Below, in pieces: positions 52,024-60,168 of a DNA stretch of 64,000 nt (positions within the stretch are counted from its first letter, which is position 1; each line of letters begins with the position of its first letter). A program made the translations under genes and the position numbers. The stretch is taken from NCBI RefSeq assembly GCF_001293465.1, contig NZ_JSYZ01000025.1:137743-201742 (forward strand), written 5' to 3'. Source of the stretch: Pseudomonas asplenii (GTDB taxonomy: Bacteria > Pseudomonadota > Gammaproteobacteria > Pseudomonadales > Pseudomonadaceae). The notes under the pieces were generated by a model. The model was not told where the DNA came from. It searched no databases and saw nothing but the letters and a program-made list of their open reading frames with translations.

Positions 52024-53333
52024 GGCGCGTGCTGCACTGGCCGCGCACCCTCGCCTCGCGACTGTCGCTGATCTTCCTGGTGTGCCTGATCCTGGCCCAG
52101 GCGCTGTCGTTCGGCGCGCAATCCTATGAACGCTACGAAAGCGCCAAGAACGCCATGCTCGGCAACCTGGAGACTGACGTGTCGACCTCCATCGCCATTC
52201 TCGAACGGCTGCCGGCGGTCGAACGCGAAAGCTGGCTGCCACGCCTGGCACGCAAGAACTACGGCTACCTGCTCGACGAAGGCAGCCATGGCGTGCCCAT
52301 GAGTTCGGGCGACTTGCCGATCGCCGTGCCGTCGATCGAGGAAGCCCTCGGCCCGGACTACCCGGTGACCTTCAGCGACATTCCAGGGCCGGTGAAACAC
52401 TTCCAGGCCCACCTGACCCTCAAGGACGGCAGCCCGGTGACCATCGACGTGCGCCCGTCCCTGGCCCCGATGTCACCCTGGCTGCCAGCGGTGCTGGTCG
52501 GGCAACTGCTGCTGATGCTCGGCTGCACCTGGCTGGCCGTGCGGATCGCCGTGCGCCCGCTGACCCGCCTGGCCCAGGCGGTGGAGAACCTCGACCCCAA
52601 CACCCACGGCGTGCAGTTGGACGAAAGCGGCCCCTCGGAAGTGGTCCATGCCGCCACGGCGTTCAACGCCATGCAAAAGCGCATCGCCGACTACCTCAAG
52701 GAACGCATGCAACTGCTGGCGGCGATTTCCCATGACCTGCAGACGCCGATCACCCGCATGAAACTGCGCGCCGAATTCATGGACGAATCGCCAGAGAAAG
52801 ACAAACTCTGGCAGGACCTGGGAGAAATCGAGCACCTGGTCCGCGAAGGCGTCGCCTATGCCCGCAGCGTACATGGCGCGACCGAACTCAGTTGCCGCAT
52901 CGACCTGGACTCGTTCCTCGACAGCCTGGTGTTCGACTACCAGGACACCGGCCAGGCCGTGGAACTGACGGGCAAGAACGGCGCGCTGATCGAGGTCCGC
53001 CCCCATGCCCTGCGCCGGGTGCTGGTCAACCTGGTGGACAACGCCCTGAAGTTCGCCGGTGCCGCGCAGCTGGAAGTGCGCTCCAGGGCCCACCAGGGCA
53101 TCTCGATCCTGGTCCTCGACCGCGGCCCCGGCATCGCCGAGGCGGAACTGCAGGAAGTGCTCAAGCCGTTCTATCGAGTGGAAAGCTCGCGCAATCGCAG
53201 CACCGGCGGGACCGGCCTGGGCCTGGCGATCGCCCAGCAACTGGCGGTGGCCCTGGGCGGTTCGCTGACCCTGAGCAACCGTGAAGGCGGCGGCCTGTGC
53301 GCCGAGCTGCAACTGGGTGTCGCACACCCTTGA
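52020..53333 (+). CDS. Sensor histidine kinase
   Basis: 437 residues: transmembrane helix 1 (about 14-32), periplasmic region (about 33-155), helix 2 (about 156-175), HAMP linker with RIAVRPLTRLAQAVENLDPN, dimerisation domain with phospho-histidine in LLAAISHDLQTPITRMKLRA (about H239), and an ATPase domain with NLVDNALKFAG, DRGPGIAEAE and GGTGLGLAIAQQL. Partner of the response regulator immediately upstream. The signal is unknown. Confidence 0.94.
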   Translation: MRRVLHWPRTLASRLSLIFLVCLILAQALSFGAQSYERYESAKNAMLGNLETDVSTSIAILERLPAVERESWLPRLARKNYGYLLDEGSHGVPMSSGDLPIAVPSIEEALGPDYPVTFSDIPGPVKHFQAHLTLKDGSPVTIDVRPSLAPMSPWLPAVLVGQLLLMLGCTWLAVRIAVRPLTRLAQAVENLDPNTHGVQLDESGPSEVVHAATAFNAMQKRIADYLKERMQLLAAISHDLQTPITRMKLRAEFMDESPEKDKLWQDLGEIEHLVREGVAYARSVHGATELSCRIDLDSFLDSLVFDYQDTGQAVELTGKNGALIEVRPHALRRVLVNLVDNALKFAGAAQLEVRSRAHQGISILVLDRGPGIAEAELQEVLKPFYRVESSRNRSTGGTGLGLAIAQQLAVALGGSLTLSNREGGGLCAELQLGVAHP

Positions 53334-53442
53334 ACCCTCTACCCCTCCCGCCCCGGCAATGGGGCATACCTGGGCGCGCGATTTAGCTATGCTAGGGCAC
53401 TTTCTCGAGTGCCCGCTTTCAGAGCTACCAGGAAAACCGCCC

Positions 53443-53838
53443 ATGGCAGACCGCGAAATCATCGTTCCAGCGTCCATGCAGAACATCGTCGAACGCGCCG
53501 GCTACGCGCCCGCCGTCAAGGTCGGAACGACGCTGTATTGCGCAGGACAGGTCGGTCGAACCGCGGCACTGGAAGTGATCCAGGACCCCGAAGCCCAGTT
53601 TCTCGTCTGCTGGGAAAACCTGCGCCTGGTACTGGCAGCCGGCGGCTGCAGCTTTGACGACGTGGTCGACATGACCACCTATCATGTCAATATGAGCCAG
53701 CACATGGCGATCTTTCGAGAGGTCAAGAATCGTGTTTTTCCCCGCGGGCACTGTGCCTGGACGTCGATCGGCGTCCCGGAACTGGCGCACCCCGGCCTGC
53801 TGGTGGAGATCAAATGCGTGGCGGTACAGCGCACTTGA
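53443..53838 (+). CDS. RidA/YjgF-family protein without the canonical arginine
   Basis: 131 residues of the Rid superfamily: VKVGTTLYCAGQVGRTA near the N-terminus, WENLRLVLAAGGCSFDDVV, and the C-terminal HPGLLVEIKCVAVQ. RidA deaminates enamine/imine intermediates using an arginine before the last strand; here the corresponding segment reads HCAWTSIGVPEL, with no arginine, so this is one of the Rid2-7-type proteins of unknown reaction. It stands between the two-component genes and ppnN. Confidence 0.85.
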   Translation: MADREIIVPASMQNIVERAGYAPAVKVGTTLYCAGQVGRTAALEVIQDPEAQFLVCWENLRLVLAAGGCSFDDVVDMTTYHVNMSQHMAIFREVKNRVFPRGHCAWTSIGVPELAHPGLLVEIKCVAVQRT

Positions 53839-53941
53839 ATACCTTCCGCCTCATCCCTGGCGCCCGACATCGGTCGGCGCCGGCCTTTCTGACGCTACCG
53901 GTGCATTACCCTCCGGCCGCGTTGCTTTAATGGAATAGAGA

Positions 53942-55315
53942 ATGACCCAACGATCCGTAATCAATGCCTCGGTCAGCCCCAAAGGCAGCCTTGAAACCCT
54001 GTCCCAGCGTGAAGTGCAGCAACTGAGCGAAGCCGGCTCCGGCAGCATCTACGCCCTGTTCCGCCAGTGCGCCCTGGCCATCCTCAACACCGGCGCCCAT
54101 GTCGACAATGCCAAGACCATCCTCGAAGCCTACAAGGACTTCGAGATCCGTATTCACCAGCAGGACCGTGGCGTACGCCTGGAACTGCTCAATGCCCCGG
54201 CGGACGCCTTCGTCGACGGCGAGATGATCGCCAGCACCCGGGAAATGCTCTTCAGCGCCCTGCGCGATATCGTCTACACCGAGAACGAGCTGGGCAGCCA
54301 GCGCATCGACCTGGAAAGCTCCCAGGGCATCACCGACTACGTCTTCCACCTGCTGCGCAACGCCCGAACCCTGCGCCCTGGCCTGGAGCCGAAGATGGTG
54401 GTGTGCTGGGGTGGCCACTCGATCAGCAGCGAGGAATACCAGTACACCAAGAAGGTCGGTCACGAACTGGGCCTGCGCAGCCTGGATATCTGCACCGGCT
54501 GCGGCCCGGGCGTGATGAAGGGGCCGATGAAGGGCGCGACCATCTCCCACGCCAAGCAGCGCATCACCACCGGCCGCTACCTGGGCCTGACCGAGCCGGG
54601 CATCATCGCCGCCGAGGCGCCGAACCCGATCGTCAACGAACTGGTGATCATGCCCGACATCGAGAAGCGCCTGGAGGCCTTCGTGCGGGTCGGCCACGGC
54701 ATCATCATCTTCCCGGGCGGCGCCGGCACCGCGGAGGAGTTCCTCTACCTGCTGGGCATCCTCATGCACCCGGACAACCACGACCTGCCGTTCCCGGTGA
54801 TCCTCACCGGACCGAAAAGCGCCGAGGCCTACCTGCAGCAACTGCATGCCTTCGTCGGTGCGACCCTGGGCGAGGCGGCGTACAGGCACTACCGGATCAT
54901 CATCGACGATCCGGCGCAGGTCGCCCGGGAAATGGCCCAGGGCCTCAAGGCGGTCAAGCAGTTCCGCCGCGAGCGCAACGACGCCTTCCACTTCAACTGG
55001 CTGCTGAAGATCGACGAGGGCTTCCAGCACCCGTTCGACCCGACCCACGCCAACATGTCCAGCCTCAAGCTGCACCGCAACCAGCCGCCCCACGAACTGG
55101 CGGCCAACCTGCGTCGGGCGTTCTCCGGCATCGTCGCCGGCAACGTCAAGGACAAGGGCATCCGCCTGATCGAGGAACATGGTCCGTACGAGATCCACGG
55201 CGATGCCGAGGTGATGCGGCCGCTGGACCAACTGCTGCAGGCCTTTGTCGCCCAGCACCGGATGAAACTGCCGGGTGGCGCAGCCTATGAGCCGTGCTAT
55301 CGGGTCGTCAGCTGA
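53942..55315 (+). CDS. ppnN: Nucleotide 5'-monophosphate nucleosidase PpnN (LOG family)
   Basis: 457-residue protein of the PpnN/YgdH type, which cleaves nucleoside monophosphates to base and ribose-5-phosphate; in E. coli it is regulated by (p)ppGpp. Central lysine-decarboxylase-like fold with GCGPGVMKGPMKGA (about 182-195) and the signature FPGGAGTAEEFLY (about 259-271), whose glutamates are catalytic. The N-terminal about 150 residues and C-terminal about 80 are the long flanks that distinguish PpnN from small LOG proteins. Followed by a strong hairpin. Confidence 0.94.
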   Translation: MTQRSVINASVSPKGSLETLSQREVQQLSEAGSGSIYALFRQCALAILNTGAHVDNAKTILEAYKDFEIRIHQQDRGVRLELLNAPADAFVDGEMIASTREMLFSALRDIVYTENELGSQRIDLESSQGITDYVFHLLRNARTLRPGLEPKMVVCWGGHSISSEEYQYTKKVGHELGLRSLDICTGCGPGVMKGPMKGATISHAKQRITTGRYLGLTEPGIIAAEAPNPIVNELVIMPDIEKRLEAFVRVGHGIIIFPGGAGTAEEFLYLLGILMHPDNHDLPFPVILTGPKSAEAYLQQLHAFVGATLGEAAYRHYRIIIDDPAQVAREMAQGLKAVKQFRRERNDAFHFNWLLKIDEGFQHPFDPTHANMSSLKLHRNQPPHELAANLRRAFSGIVAGNVKDKGIRLIEEHGPYEIHGDAEVMRPLDQLLQAFVAQHRMKLPGGAAYEPCYRVVS

Positions 55316-55326
55316 TGCTCCACGCC

Positions 55327-55367
55327 TGAAGTCCTGCCCATCGCGTTCGCTGATGGGCAGGACTTCA
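55327..55367 (+). terminator. Long perfect hairpin after ppnN
   Basis: A 16-bp perfect stem, TGAAGTCCTGCCCATC (55327-55342) and its complement (55352-55367), with a 9-nt loop. It starts 12 nt after the ppnN stop and ends 4 nt before the Fur box of the next operon, so it probably insulates the two. No T-tract. Confidence 0.75.
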
Positions 55368-55370
55368 ATT

Positions 55371-55389
55371 GATAATACTTCTCAATACT
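55371..55389. promoter_or_regulatory. Fur box upstream of fecI
   Basis: GATAATACTTCTCAATACT resembles pseudomonad Fur boxes (GATAAT-GATTCTCATT). It lies 23-41 nt before the fecI start and would shut the ECF-sigma gene off in iron-replete cells. Confidence 0.75.
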
Positions 55390-55411
55390 AGTAAAGTCGC
55401 GCCCGCTGTTC

Positions 55412-55951
55412 ATGACTCACTTTCAGGGCGCCTCTACTTTTCCCATGGCCGAGCCAGACTCCAAGCTCGATATCTATCTCGCCAATCGCCAGGCCCTGGT
55501 CGACTATGCCGCGCCTATCGTCGGCGGTCAGGCCCAGGCCGAGGATGTGGTGCAGGATGCCTGGCTGCGCTTCGACGGGCGCGATACCCGACCTGTCCAG
55601 CGCCCCGTCGCCTACCTCTACCGCATCGTGCGCAACCTGGCTCTCGACCTGACCCGACGCCTGCACAGCGACAAGTACCAGCCCGACGGCGCCGAACTGC
55701 TGGAAACCCTGGCCGCCGACACACCGTCGCCCGAACACCAGTTGTATCACCAGGATGAACTGAGCCAGTTGGAAGACGCCCTGGCCGAACTGCCCGAACG
55801 CACCCGCATCGCCTTCGAGATGCATCGGCTGGGCGGTTGCACCCTCCAGCAGATCGCCAGCCACCTGGGCATTTCCGTAGGCCTGGCGCACTCGCTGGTG
55901 CGCGCCGCGCTGACCCATTGTGCCGAGCGACTGGGAGATGGCGATGAGTAA
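55412..55951 (+). CDS. fecI: ECF sigma factor, FecI type
   Basis: 179 residues: region 2 (about 25-90; EDVVQDAWLRFDGRD, RPVAYLYRIVRNLALDLTRR) for -10 and core binding and region 4 (about 115-170; LPERTRIAFEMHRLGGCTLQ, IASHLGISVGLAHSLVRAAL) for -35 recognition. Typical iron-starvation sigma. It is paired with a FecR-like regulator and a TonB receptor that has a signalling domain. The first ATG is given; an ATG eleven codons in (55445) is also possible, and neither has a clear ribosome binding site. Confidence 0.92.
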   Translation: MTHFQGASTFPMAEPDSKLDIYLANRQALVDYAAPIVGGQAQAEDVVQDAWLRFDGRDTRPVQRPVAYLYRIVRNLALDLTRRLHSDKYQPDGAELLETLAADTPSPEHQLYHQDELSQLEDALAELPERTRIAFEMHRLGGCTLQQIASHLGISVGLAHSLVRAALTHCAERLGDGDE

Positions 55952-56990
55952 TGCGACAATGATCGCCCACCAAGCCAGCAAGGACCGTGTGCCAATGAAG
56001 GCCTCCCTCGCCGACGATCCGGTCTGGAATACCGCCCTCGACTGGCTCGAACGCGTCCAGCAAGCCCCGGACGATACCGCTCTGCAAGCGGCCTGTGCCG
56101 CCTGGCAGGCTGCCGCCCCCGAGCATGCCGCCGCGTGGCGCAAGGCCGAGCGCGTCTGGCGGTTGGGCGGCGGCCTGTCTCCCCGTTATGCCGGGCACTG
56201 GAGCCCCGCCCCGAACGCGGCCCGCCAACCACCCGCCGCCGCGCAGCCGATCCGGCGTACGCCTCGCACCCGGCGCCGGGCCTGGATCGGCACGGCAGTG
56301 GCCGCCGTGCTGGTGCTGGCGCTGTTGCCGCTGTTGCCCAGCTGGCGTGCCGACTACACCAGCGGTGTGGGCGAGATGCGCCTGGTGCAGCTCAGCGACG
56401 GCACCCGGGTCACCCTTGGCAGCGACAGCGCCCTGGCCAACCACTTCAGCGAGGGCCGACGCAGGGTCGAACTGCTGCGTGGCGAAGCCTACTTCGATGT
56501 CACCCCGGACCCGCAACGCCCCTTCACCGTCACGGCCGGCAGCGGCGCCGTACAGGTAACCGGCACTGCCTTCGAGGTGCGCCTGGCGCCCGGCCAGTTG
56601 AACGTCGCCGTGGTCCATGGCTCGGTCAGGGTCAGCGACGAACGCCTGCAGACCGATGCCCTGGACAACGTCCTGACCGCGGGTGACCAAGTGCAGTTGG
56701 ACTACGGTGCCGGACGCCTGCAACGCAATCACCTGCAGTCGACCCAGATCGCCAGTTGGCGCAAGGGGCAACTGGTCGCCGATGACCAGAGCATCGGCGA
56801 ATTGGTGAACCAGCTGCGGCGCTACCACCACGGGCTCATCCTGCTGTCCGACGACAGCCTGGCCGCCGAAAAGGTCACCGGCGTCTACGACCTGCGCAAC
56901 CCGCAAGCGGCGCTGCGGGCCCTGGTCCAGGCCCATGGCGGCCAACTGCGGACCTGGTCCGATTATCTCTGGGTCATCTCGCGCTCCTGA
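55944..56990 (+). CDS. fecR: FecR-family sigma regulator (anti-sigma)
   Basis: 348 residues: N-terminal cytoplasmic DUF4880 part (about 15-65; ALDWLERVQQAPDDTALQAA, with conserved tryptophans in AWRKAERVWRL), one membrane helix (WIGTAVAAVLVLALLPLLPS, about 112-131), and a periplasmic FecR domain (about 140-240; QLSDGTRVTLGSDSAL and GEAYFDVTPDPQRPFTV). The C-terminus contains an STN-like segment that contacts the receptor. Overlaps fecI by 8 nt, start chosen for GGGAG six bases upstream. Confidence 0.92.
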   Translation: MSNATMIAHQASKDRVPMKASLADDPVWNTALDWLERVQQAPDDTALQAACAAWQAAAPEHAAAWRKAERVWRLGGGLSPRYAGHWSPAPNAARQPPAAAQPIRRTPRTRRRAWIGTAVAAVLVLALLPLLPSWRADYTSGVGEMRLVQLSDGTRVTLGSDSALANHFSEGRRRVELLRGEAYFDVTPDPQRPFTVTAGSGAVQVTGTAFEVRLAPGQLNVAVVHGSVRVSDERLQTDALDNVLTAGDQVQLDYGAGRLQRNHLQSTQIASWRKGQLVADDQSIGELVNQLRRYHHGLILLSDDSLAAEKVTGVYDLRNPQAALRALVQAHGGQLRTWSDYLWVISRS

Positions 56991-57069
56991 GCCCGTGGGC
57001 GGGCCGGTCATTTGCCGGCCCGCCAAGCCTCCATGCAACCCGCCTGAAATTATTTTCACTATTTTCTGA

Positions 57070-57120
57070 AAATTTCCCGAAGCACTGCGTCATTTGCCTG
57101 CAACGCATTTGAGATGCGTT
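57070..57120 (+). promoter_or_regulatory. Putative ECF-sigma promoter region of the TonB receptor gene
   Basis: GAAAAT (57068-57073) followed after about 17 nt by GCGTC (57087-57091) resembles FecI-type promoters (GGAAAT...GTC). A 7-bp inverted repeat, AACGCAT and ATGCGTT around TTGAG (57102-57120), lies in the leader region and could be a second control site. The TonB receptor starts at 57172. Confidence 0.4.
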
Positions 57121-57171
57121 CGCACTTTAGTTCGCGTATGCGTTCGGCAATGCAACGGGGAGTAGCAATAC

Positions 57172-60111
57172 ATGACGATTTCCAGGACGGCGCCTTTCGC
57201 CCGATCGACCGACAAACCCCTGCTCGGCCGTTCCGGCCAATGGTTGGGAGCCATGGGGCTGGTGGGTGCGCTGATGAGTGCCAGTGTCTGCGCCGACGAC
57301 GTCAAGCCGCTCTCCGTGGGCCAACGCCTGGAACAGCGCTTCGATTTCGACATCCCCGCGCAATCGCTGGCCGGCGCCCTGATCGCCTTCGGCCAGCAGG
57401 CTGGCATCCAGATCAGCAGCGACAGCGCCCTGCTGCGCAACCGCGATTCCGTCGGTGCCCGTGGCACCCTCTCGGCCCGCGACGCGCTGGTCGACCTGCT
57501 GCACGGCAGCGGTGTGCGCTGGCACCTGAACCCGGCTGCCGACACGCTGATCCTCGAAGAAATCCCGGTGACCGAGGCCTATCGCCAGAGCACCCACGAA
57601 GTACTGGTCACCGAAAACATCGTGGTGCTGGGTACCCCCCAGGAAAGCGGCTTCCAGGGCGAAACGGTGATCGACCGCCGCGCCATCGAAGCCTTCCCCG
57701 GTGCCAATGGCGACATCACCACCCTGCTGCAGATGCACCCCAGCGTGAAATTCCGCGCCGATGAAAAAAGCTCCAACACCGCCGGTGAAATCGACCCGGC
57801 GGACATCAGCATCAACGGCGCCAAGTACTACCAGAACAACTTCATGATCGACGGGATCAGCATCAACAACGACCTGGACCCCGGCAGCCATACCTGGAAC
57901 GACTATAACAGCATCGAGGGCCTGCCCAGCCGGGCCCACGGCATCGCCCTGGATGCCGACCAACTGGAATCGGTGAAGGTCTACGACAGCAACGTGCCGG
58001 CCGAATTCGGCGGTTTCAACGGAGGGGTGGTCGACGCGATCACCCGCCGCCCGACCGAAGACCTGCACGGCAAGGTGTCGATGAGCATGACCCGCTCGTC
58101 CTGGACCCAGTTCCACATCGCCGACGACCAGCGCAATGCCTTCGAGCAGTCGAGCGATGCGCAGAACCAGCCGGAATTTCGCAAGTTCACCTACAAGGCC
58201 ACCCTTGAGGGGCACCTGACCGAGAACTTCGGCCTGATGGCGAACTTCTCCCGCAAGACCTCGATCATCCCGCTCAATGCCTACGACAACGGCTACCAGA
58301 GCGGCACCGACGACGGCAAGCATGATCAACGCCGGCAGATCGACAATTATGTGCTCAAGGGCTTCTGGAACCCCAGCGACCGTCTCGAAACCCGGTTCAA
58401 CCTCACCCATGCTCCGCAAGAGGGTGAATACTTCCGCGCCAATACCCGCAACTCGGCGACGGTGATTCACCAGGGTGGCTACCAGGCGTCGCTGCAGGCG
58501 ATCTGGCTCGGCGACCAGGCGACCTACACCCACAAGCTCGCCTACACCAACCTGGAAAGCTCGCGTACCTCAGACAACAACGTCTACAAGGCCTGGCGCT
58601 GGTCCGAAGCCAAGAACTGGGGCAACCCTTATCGCAACGGCGTACTGAGCACCGCCGCCACCAGCGCCGAGGGCGGCATGGGCGAATTGACCCAGACCCA
58701 GGTCGGTGCGACCTACAGTCTCAAGGCGGATTGGCTGCCGGTGCAGCTCTGGGGCACCACGCACAACTTCCAGACCGGCCTGGAGCTGAGCCAACAGACC
58801 GCCACCTACGAACGCCCGGGCGACGTCTGGACCGCGACCACCCTTGGAGTGGGCGCCTCCAACGGCAGCCTGACCTGCAATACCGCCAGCGGTGCCCTCG
58901 ACAGCGAGTACTGCTCGATCTCCAGGAATGCCCTTGGCGCCCTGACCCGCCAATACTTTCGCAACCTGAACTACTACCGTGAAGGCAAGATCGAGCTGAC
59001 CGAGCGACGCTACGGCCTGTTTGCCCAGGACAAGATCGAACTGGGCAAGCTGACCCTGCGTCCGGGCCTGCGCCTGGACGCCGACGACTACATGGAGAAG
59101 AAAACCCTGGCACCACGGTTCTCGGCCGAATACGACGTATTCGCCGATCGCTCCACCGTACTGACCGGCGGCCTGAATCGCTACTACGGCCGCAACCTGT
59201 TCATCTATCGCCTGGCCGATGGTCGCGAGTCGCTGCGTTGGCGCCGGACCCGGGGAGCTTCGACCGGCACCACGATTCAGGACTTCGCCGGTTGGGTCAA
59301 CTATGGCGTCGACGAAAACTCGTTCCGCAAGCTGGATATCCCCTACGACGATGAAGTCATGCTGGGCATCAGCCAGCGCTGGCTGGACACCACTTTCGAC
59401 CTCAAGTACGTGCATCGCCAGGGCAAGGACCAGGTGGTGCGTTCCACCGCGAGAAACCTCGACCTGCCGACCGGCGACGGCGTGACCACCATCGCCAACT
59501 ACTACACCTACACCAACAAGGGCAAAAGCGAGAGCGACAACGTCAGCCTGACCGTCAGCCCGGACTGGCGCATCAAGGGCCTGGGGACCTCGACCTCGAT
59601 GCAACTGGCTCTCGACTGGAACCGCACCCGCAGCACCCACACCGACTATCAGCAGGTGCTCTCCGCCTCGGAAGTCGACGATAACGATGTGATCTACGAC
59701 GGCAAGGTGACCGCCTACAGCGAACTGCCCACCAGCGACTTCAACCGTCCCTGGACCGCCCGCCTCACCACCATTACCGACCTGCCAGCGCTGCACCTGA
59801 CCTGGAGCAACTTCCTGCGCTATCGCGGGCCCTACCAGCAGATCGTCAACACCGGCAAGACCGCGAGCCTGCCCAACGCCGAAGGCGGCCTGACCACCTA
59901 CGACGTGTATGAGGCCGCAACCGTCAAGGCCGCCCCCACCTGGGACACACGCCTGTACTGGGAGCTGCCGACCGCCCGCGAGCAGGCACTGTTCGCCGCT
60001 GTGGACATCACCAACGTTCTGGACAAGGTGTCGCCCATCGTCAGCTATTCCGGAACCACCACCTACGAGATCGGCCGCCAGTACTGGCTGGAAGTCGGCT
60101 ACCGCTTCTAG
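57172..60111 (+). CDS. TonB-dependent receptor with N-terminal signalling (STN) domain
   Basis: 979 residues. Signal sequence to about residue 41 (VCA-DDV), then an STN domain (about 55-130; FDIPAQSLAGALIAFGQQAG, LLHGSGVRWHLNPAADTLIL) that talks to the FecR protein, a putative TonB box (HEVLVTEN, about 142-149), the plug (about 160-300; VIDRRAIEAFPGANGDITTLL, INGAKYYQNNFMIDG) and a 22-strand barrel ending in YWLEVGYRF, whose final Phe is typical of outer-membrane barrels. Trans-envelope signalling would switch on its own operon. Ligand unknown; the M16 protease and ABC neighbours make a protein or peptide cargo likely. Confidence 0.92.
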   Translation: MTISRTAPFARSTDKPLLGRSGQWLGAMGLVGALMSASVCADDVKPLSVGQRLEQRFDFDIPAQSLAGALIAFGQQAGIQISSDSALLRNRDSVGARGTLSARDALVDLLHGSGVRWHLNPAADTLILEEIPVTEAYRQSTHEVLVTENIVVLGTPQESGFQGETVIDRRAIEAFPGANGDITTLLQMHPSVKFRADEKSSNTAGEIDPADISINGAKYYQNNFMIDGISINNDLDPGSHTWNDYNSIEGLPSRAHGIALDADQLESVKVYDSNVPAEFGGFNGGVVDAITRRPTEDLHGKVSMSMTRSSWTQFHIADDQRNAFEQSSDAQNQPEFRKFTYKATLEGHLTENFGLMANFSRKTSIIPLNAYDNGYQSGTDDGKHDQRRQIDNYVLKGFWNPSDRLETRFNLTHAPQEGEYFRANTRNSATVIHQGGYQASLQAIWLGDQATYTHKLAYTNLESSRTSDNNVYKAWRWSEAKNWGNPYRNGVLSTAATSAEGGMGELTQTQVGATYSLKADWLPVQLWGTTHNFQTGLELSQQTATYERPGDVWTATTLGVGASNGSLTCNTASGALDSEYCSISRNALGALTRQYFRNLNYYREGKIELTERRYGLFAQDKIELGKLTLRPGLRLDADDYMEKKTLAPRFSAEYDVFADRSTVLTGGLNRYYGRNLFIYRLADGRESLRWRRTRGASTGTTIQDFAGWVNYGVDENSFRKLDIPYDDEVMLGISQRWLDTTFDLKYVHRQGKDQVVRSTARNLDLPTGDGVTTIANYYTYTNKGKSESDNVSLTVSPDWRIKGLGTSTSMQLALDWNRTRSTHTDYQQVLSASEVDDNDVIYDGKVTAYSELPTSDFNRPWTARLTTITDLPALHLTWSNFLRYRGPYQQIVNTGKTASLPNAEGGLTTYDVYEAATVKAAPTWDTRLYWELPTAREQALFAAVDITNVLDKVSPIVSYSGTTTYEIGRQYWLEVGYRF

Positions 60112-60168
60112 CCGGCTGCCGCTCCTGCAAGGCCGACCGCCCCTGACCGAAACCAGCCCGAGTCCTTC

